Source: JANLWK01 sp031364505 (GTDB lineage Bacteria; Eisenbacteria; RBG-16-71-46). From it: 5,817 bases of DNA. The translations under genes were made by a program, and so were the position numbers. This document shows, piece by piece, positions 2,824 to 5,817 of this stretch (within the stretch, counting starts at the first letter, position 1; each line of letters starts with the position of its first letter). The stretch spans positions 1-5,817 of the forward strand of contig JANLWK010000101.1 of the NCBI GenBank assembly GCA_031364505.1, read 5' to 3'. The notes under the pieces are model-generated. The model saw only the letters and a program-made list of their open reading frames with translations, was not told the DNA's origin and searched no databases.

Positions 2824-5532
2824 ATGTCCGTCCGTCAGCTCGTTCCGCCGATCCTGCGTGGTGAGGAGTCGACCGACCTCAAACCGGATACGCGGAACCG
2901 GCTCGAGCAGATCGCCCTCGATGCGCATGCCGCCGGTGACACGACGTGGCTGCGCGACGAAGCCGCCGGCCGGCTTCGCCAGGCCAACGCGAGCCTCAGC
3001 GTCGAGTACCTGCTCGCCGCCGCCTGCCGACTGAATGGCGAGGCCGAGCGGGCCGAGCAGACGCTCCTCTCCCTCGGCGAGAGGCTCATCGCGAAGAAGC
3101 AGTGGGAACCGCTCGCCGCGGTGGCCGAACGCGCGCTCGAGATCGAGAACACGCACGCCGGCGCGCGGCTGCTCGTGCGCGCGCACGAAGGGCTCGGCAA
3201 GGATCCCGCGCGCATCGACGCGCTGCAGCGCGCCTTCGGCATGCTCCACGATGATCTCGAGCTGGGGCTGCTGCTCGCCGTGCGGCTCGGTGAGGCCGGG
3301 CAGGCCGAGGAGCGCCGCGTGCTGCTCGCCGAGTTGCTGCCGAGGTTCGCGGCCGAAGGGCGCAACGCCGGGCTCGAGGAGGTCGCGCTCGAGTTCGTCG
3401 AGCACGCCGACGTCGAGGGCGCCGTGCGGCTGCTCCAGACACTGCCCGCCGTGCAGGGCGACCACGCGGTCCGCGAATGCCGCCAGTTGCTCGACATCGT
3501 GTTCCCGCTCGTCTCGGGCGCGAATCGCGCGGGCGAAGCGGCCGACGCGATCCGCACCGTGGCGGTGCGCGCCGTCGAGGCGCTGGGCCCCGCCGCCGCC
3601 GAGCCGTTCCGCGCGGCACTCGTCGAGGCGCTGCGCCAGGGACCGGCCGCGGCATTCCCGGACCCCGAAGGCGTGATCCGGGGCTCGGGCGTCGCCGACG
3701 CCGCGCGGCCGCTCGTGGATACACTCGCGCGTTACGACGCGATCGCGGCCCTGCCGCCGGGGGGCGCCGTGATGCACACGGGCTTCGGCGCCGGCCGCAT
3801 CACCGCCAACGACGGCGAGAACGTGGTGCTCGACTTCGCCAAGTCGCGCGGCCACCGCATGCCGAACGCGGCGGCGCGCCGGACGCTGACGCCGCTCGCC
3901 GAGAACGACCTGCGGTTGCTCCGCGTCACCGACCCCCCGGGGCTGGCGAAGCTGGTCGCGGAGAAGCAGGGCGAGGTCATCGTGCGCGTGCTGGCCGCGA
4001 TCGGCGGTGCCGCCGACGTCCAGAAGCTCAAGGTGTTCGTCGTCGGCTCGGAATTGGTGAAGCCCACCGAGTGGACGACGTTCTGGCGCAAGGCGAGGGC
4101 GGCGCTCGAGAAGGATCCGCGCGTCGACACCTCGCGGGCGTTCGAGCAGCACTACAAACTCGCCGAGTCGGCGCCCGACGCCATCGGCGGCCCGCTGCCC
4201 GGGCTCCAGCCCAACAAGCCCGTGCGCACGAACCTGAGCACCATCCGGAAATTCCTGTCGCAGCACCCGGAGGCGGAGGTCGCGCTGTTTCCGCGCTTCG
4301 GCAAGTACATCGCGCGTGCGGTGCTCGACCCCGAGGGCGAGCTCGCGGACCGCGCGCGCGCCGGGCTGTTCTTCGCGCGCTGGTTCCCCGAGCGCGGCGA
4401 GGAATGGCAGGGCGTGCTGCGCACGCTGTGGGAGCGCGGGCTCGTCATCTCCGACCTGTCGGGCGAAGACGAGCAACGCGGGCTGCTCGAGGCCGCGCAT
4501 GTCGCCGGCGTCGAGTCGGGCGCGCTGCTGTCGGCGCTCGATTCGCGCTTCTCGTCGGTGCGCGTGCGCGCCGAGGAGTTGCTGGCGCACATCGATGATT
4601 CCGGGCGTGCGGCGCTACGCCGCACGCTTCTGGCGGACGCGCCGCGGTACCCCGGCGCCGCGCTCCGCGTCATCGAGGACGATCTCGATCGCGAGCTGTC
4701 GGAGCCCGAGCGCTGGCGCGTGTTCCGCGCCGTCTTGTCACTCATCGAGCACTCGCCGAAACCCTCGACCGCCGACAAGGTGCTCGGGTGGATCGCGTCG
4801 GGCGGACTGTTCGACGCGATGCTCGACGGCACGCCGTGCCCCGAGGACGTGCGGCTCGAGATCCGCGTGCTGCTGCGCCAGTGGCGCTCGAGCGACCGCT
4901 ACCTGTTCCCCGCCATCGAGGCCGCCGAGCGGCTCGGCCTCTCCGAAGAGGTCGAGGCCGTGCACGCGGCCCGGCAGAAGAGCAGCGAGCGACTGTTCGC
5001 CAACGTGGGCCAGCAGGCCGAGGACACGCAGCTCAGCGTGATGACGCGCGCCACGTGGCAGCGGCTCAAGGCCGAGCTGGACCGGCTCGAGCGTGAGCTG
5101 CGCACGACGATCCCGCGCACGATCCAGAAGGCGCGCGAGTTGGGCGACCTGCGCGAGAACGCGGAGTACCACTCGGCGAAGCAGAAGCAGGCGAACGTGA
5201 GCAAGCTCGTGCGCGGACTCCAGCAGCGCTTGCTGCGCGCGCGCTTCGTCGACGACGCCGAAGTGAAGGACGGCATCGTCGGCCTCGGCACCGAGGTCGT
5301 GCTCGAGAGCGACACGCAGGATATCGTGCGCTACTGGATCCTCGGCGAAGAGGAGCATCACCACGGCGACCACGTCGTCTCGTTCCAGGCGCCCGTGGGC
5401 CGCGCGCTGATGGGCCACGCGATCGGCGACGAGGTGGCGTTCGGCGACGGCGCGAACGGACGGCGTTATCACATCGTGTCCGTCGAGCGCCGGCTGCCAC
5501 CCGTCGAGGACGAGCCCGCGACGCAGTCGTAG
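2824..5532 (+). CDS. greA: Large multidomain GreA-family transcription elongation factor
   Basis: The product has 902 residues, against about 158 for ordinary GreA. The last 160 residues are a complete GreA. The coiled-coil finger is at about 740-815, with GDLRENAEY (774-782), in which D775 and E778 match the acidic pair that promotes RNA polymerase's own RNA cleavage in backtracked complexes. The FKBP-like C-terminal domain is at about 820-897. Residues 25-230 are amphipathic helices of TPR-like character. Residues 313-340 form a Tudor/SH3-like motif (GGAVMHTGFGAGRI...VVLDF). A conserved-looking patch EWTTFWRKARAALEKDP lies at 416-432, and a second helical region runs from about 460 to 735. 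Enlarged GreA proteins of similar length are known in spirochaetes, with shorter ones in chlamydiae, so the fusion is not unique. No signal peptide or membrane segment is seen, so it should act in the cytoplasm on RNA polymerase. HHHGDH (845-850) in the C-terminal domain is unusual. The start is the first ATG of the frame; no ribosome-binding site is evident. Confidence 0.9.
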   Translation: MSVRQLVPPILRGEESTDLKPDTRNRLEQIALDAHAAGDTTWLRDEAAGRLRQANASLSVEYLLAAACRLNGEAERAEQTLLSLGERLIAKKQWEPLAAVAERALEIENTHAGARLLVRAHEGLGKDPARIDALQRAFGMLHDDLELGLLLAVRLGEAGQAEERRVLLAELLPRFAAEGRNAGLEEVALEFVEHADVEGAVRLLQTLPAVQGDHAVRECRQLLDIVFPLVSGANRAGEAADAIRTVAVRAVEALGPAAAEPFRAALVEALRQGPAAAFPDPEGVIRGSGVADAARPLVDTLARYDAIAALPPGGAVMHTGFGAGRITANDGENVVLDFAKSRGHRMPNAAARRTLTPLAENDLRLLRVTDPPGLAKLVAEKQGEVIVRVLAAIGGAADVQKLKVFVVGSELVKPTEWTTFWRKARAALEKDPRVDTSRAFEQHYKLAESAPDAIGGPLPGLQPNKPVRTNLSTIRKFLSQHPEAEVALFPRFGKYIARAVLDPEGELADRARAGLFFARWFPERGEEWQGVLRTLWERGLVISDLSGEDEQRGLLEAAHVAGVESGALLSALDSRFSSVRVRAEELLAHIDDSGRAALRRTLLADAPRYPGAALRVIEDDLDRELSEPERWRVFRAVLSLIEHSPKPSTADKVLGWIASGGLFDAMLDGTPCPEDVRLEIRVLLRQWRSSDRYLFPAIEAAERLGLSEEVEAVHAARQKSSERLFANVGQQAEDTQLSVMTRATWQRLKAELDRLERELRTTIPRTIQKARELGDLRENAEYHSAKQKQANVSKLVRGLQQRLLRARFVDDAEVKDGIVGLGTEVVLESDTQDIVRYWILGEEEHHHGDHVVSFQAPVGRALMGHAIGDEVAFGDGANGRRYHIVSVERRLPPVEDEPATQS

Positions 5533-5549
5533 CCCCGCGTACGCGTTCG

Positions 5550-5671
5550 TGTGGATAACTCGCTCGCTCGCCGAGTCGCGTTCCGGCGTTGTCATCGCGC
5601 GTGTTGGGATCGGTTCAGTCACACGCGTCGCGCGTTCGCTCCCGCGATTCCGCGATCGCGAGTTATCCACA
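5550..5671. other. Candidate DnaA-binding region or replication origin: inverted pair of perfect DnaA boxes
   Basis: TGTGGATAA (5550-5558) and TTATCCACA (5663-5671) are both exact copies of the high-affinity DnaA box, in opposite orientation. They form the ends of a perfect 14-bp inverted repeat, TGTGGATAACTCGC (5550-5563) and GCGAGTTATCCACA (5658-5671), 94 nt apart. The first box begins 17 nt after the greA stop. To the right, 5684-5718 is about 37% GC in a window of about 70%, which could serve as an unwinding element. Box identity is seen directly. Origin function is inferred; a DnaA-regulated promoter or a DnaA-titrating site is the alternative. I find no third good box in the window. Confidence 0.5.
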
Positions 5672-5704
5672 ATCGCGCGCACGATTCTTTCTTACGCGGA
5701 ATTC

Positions 5705-5744
5705 ACCGAAAAACCTTTGCGCTCCTCGCGCTTCACGCTATGGT
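5705..5744 (+). promoter_or_regulatory. Rightward promoter for a gene beyond the window
   Basis: TTGCGC (5717-5722) and TATGGT (5739-5744) are 16 nt apart. They are preceded by an A-tract, GAAAAACC (around 5708-5715), that resembles an UP element. Transcription would begin near 5751 and leave the window on the right. No coding start can be assigned in 5751-5817. Next to DnaA boxes, rpmH is a common downstream neighbour in bacteria, but that is only a guess here. Confidence 0.4.
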
Positions 5745-5817
5745 GCGCGCGACGGTGAAGATGCAGCCCGCTTGGCCGTGCGCACCGATGGTGCGGCCTG
5801 AGTTTCCCCCGCAGACA

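Noticed and set aside
2800..4590. 596-codon minus-strand open frame antisense to the large greA
   Set aside because: It is rich in Arg, Ala, Gly, Glu and Leu with many short HRR/EQR-like strings, typical of the complement of a GC-rich gene, and it lies opposite a protein whose GreA domain is clear.
5041..5043. Internal start (Met740) giving a stand-alone GreA
   Set aside because: The nearest purine-rich sequence (GAGG) is about 15 nt upstream, too far, and nothing else suggests separate translation, although it cannot be excluded from sequence alone.
5533..5549. Terminator after the large greA (CGCGTACGCG palindrome at 5536-5545)
   Set aside because: The self-complementary 10-mer leaves no room for a loop with a good stem and is not followed by a U-tract.
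4738..5682. 314-codon minus-strand open frame reaching into the DnaA-box region
   Set aside because: Most of it is antisense to the GreA domain, and the part beyond the gene shows no domain or ribosome-binding site.

Overview
This is a GC-rich (roughly 70% by eye) bacterial chromosomal window with three intact protein genes and four informative gaps. No mobile element, CRISPR array, rRNA or tRNA is visible. The lineage cannot be fixed from the sequence. A roughly 900-residue GreA resembles the enlarged GreA proteins known from spirochaetes and chlamydiae, but the GC content fits neither group. An uncultured or deep-branching GC-rich phylum is my guess, held weakly.

Layout from left to right. 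Positions 1-306 hold a strong hairpin terminator at the far left and a structured, gene-free 3' region of rho. Positions 307-1518 (minus strand) encode transcription termination factor Rho. Its ATPase core is intact, but an Arg/Pro/Gly-rich low-complexity tail stands where the RNA-binding OB-fold should be. Positions 1519-1956 look like a long rho leader with hairpins, preceded by a good sigma70-type promoter. Positions 1957-2526 (minus strand) encode a PduO-type cobalamin adenosyltransferase, probably translated from a leaderless mRNA. Positions 2527-2823 form a very GC-rich divergent intergenic region with dyads, two G-quadruplex-type runs and a weak promoter. Positions 2824-5532 (plus strand) encode a 902-residue protein: helical repeats, a small Tudor/SH3-like motif, more helices, then a complete GreA domain with its catalytic acidic residues. 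Positions 5533-5817 are gene-free and hold two perfect DnaA boxes (TTATCCACA) in a 14-bp inverted repeat, then a relatively AT-rich stretch and a rightward promoter.

Two of the three genes act on elongating RNA polymerase in opposite senses: Rho ends transcription, and the Gre domain rescues backtracked complexes. Both have unusual architecture. The adenosyltransferase supplies coenzyme B12 and has no obvious functional tie to them. The leads most worth pursuing are the Rho that lacks its OB-fold, the paired DnaA boxes (possible replication origin or DnaA-controlled promoter), and the Tudor-like motif inside the large GreA fusion.
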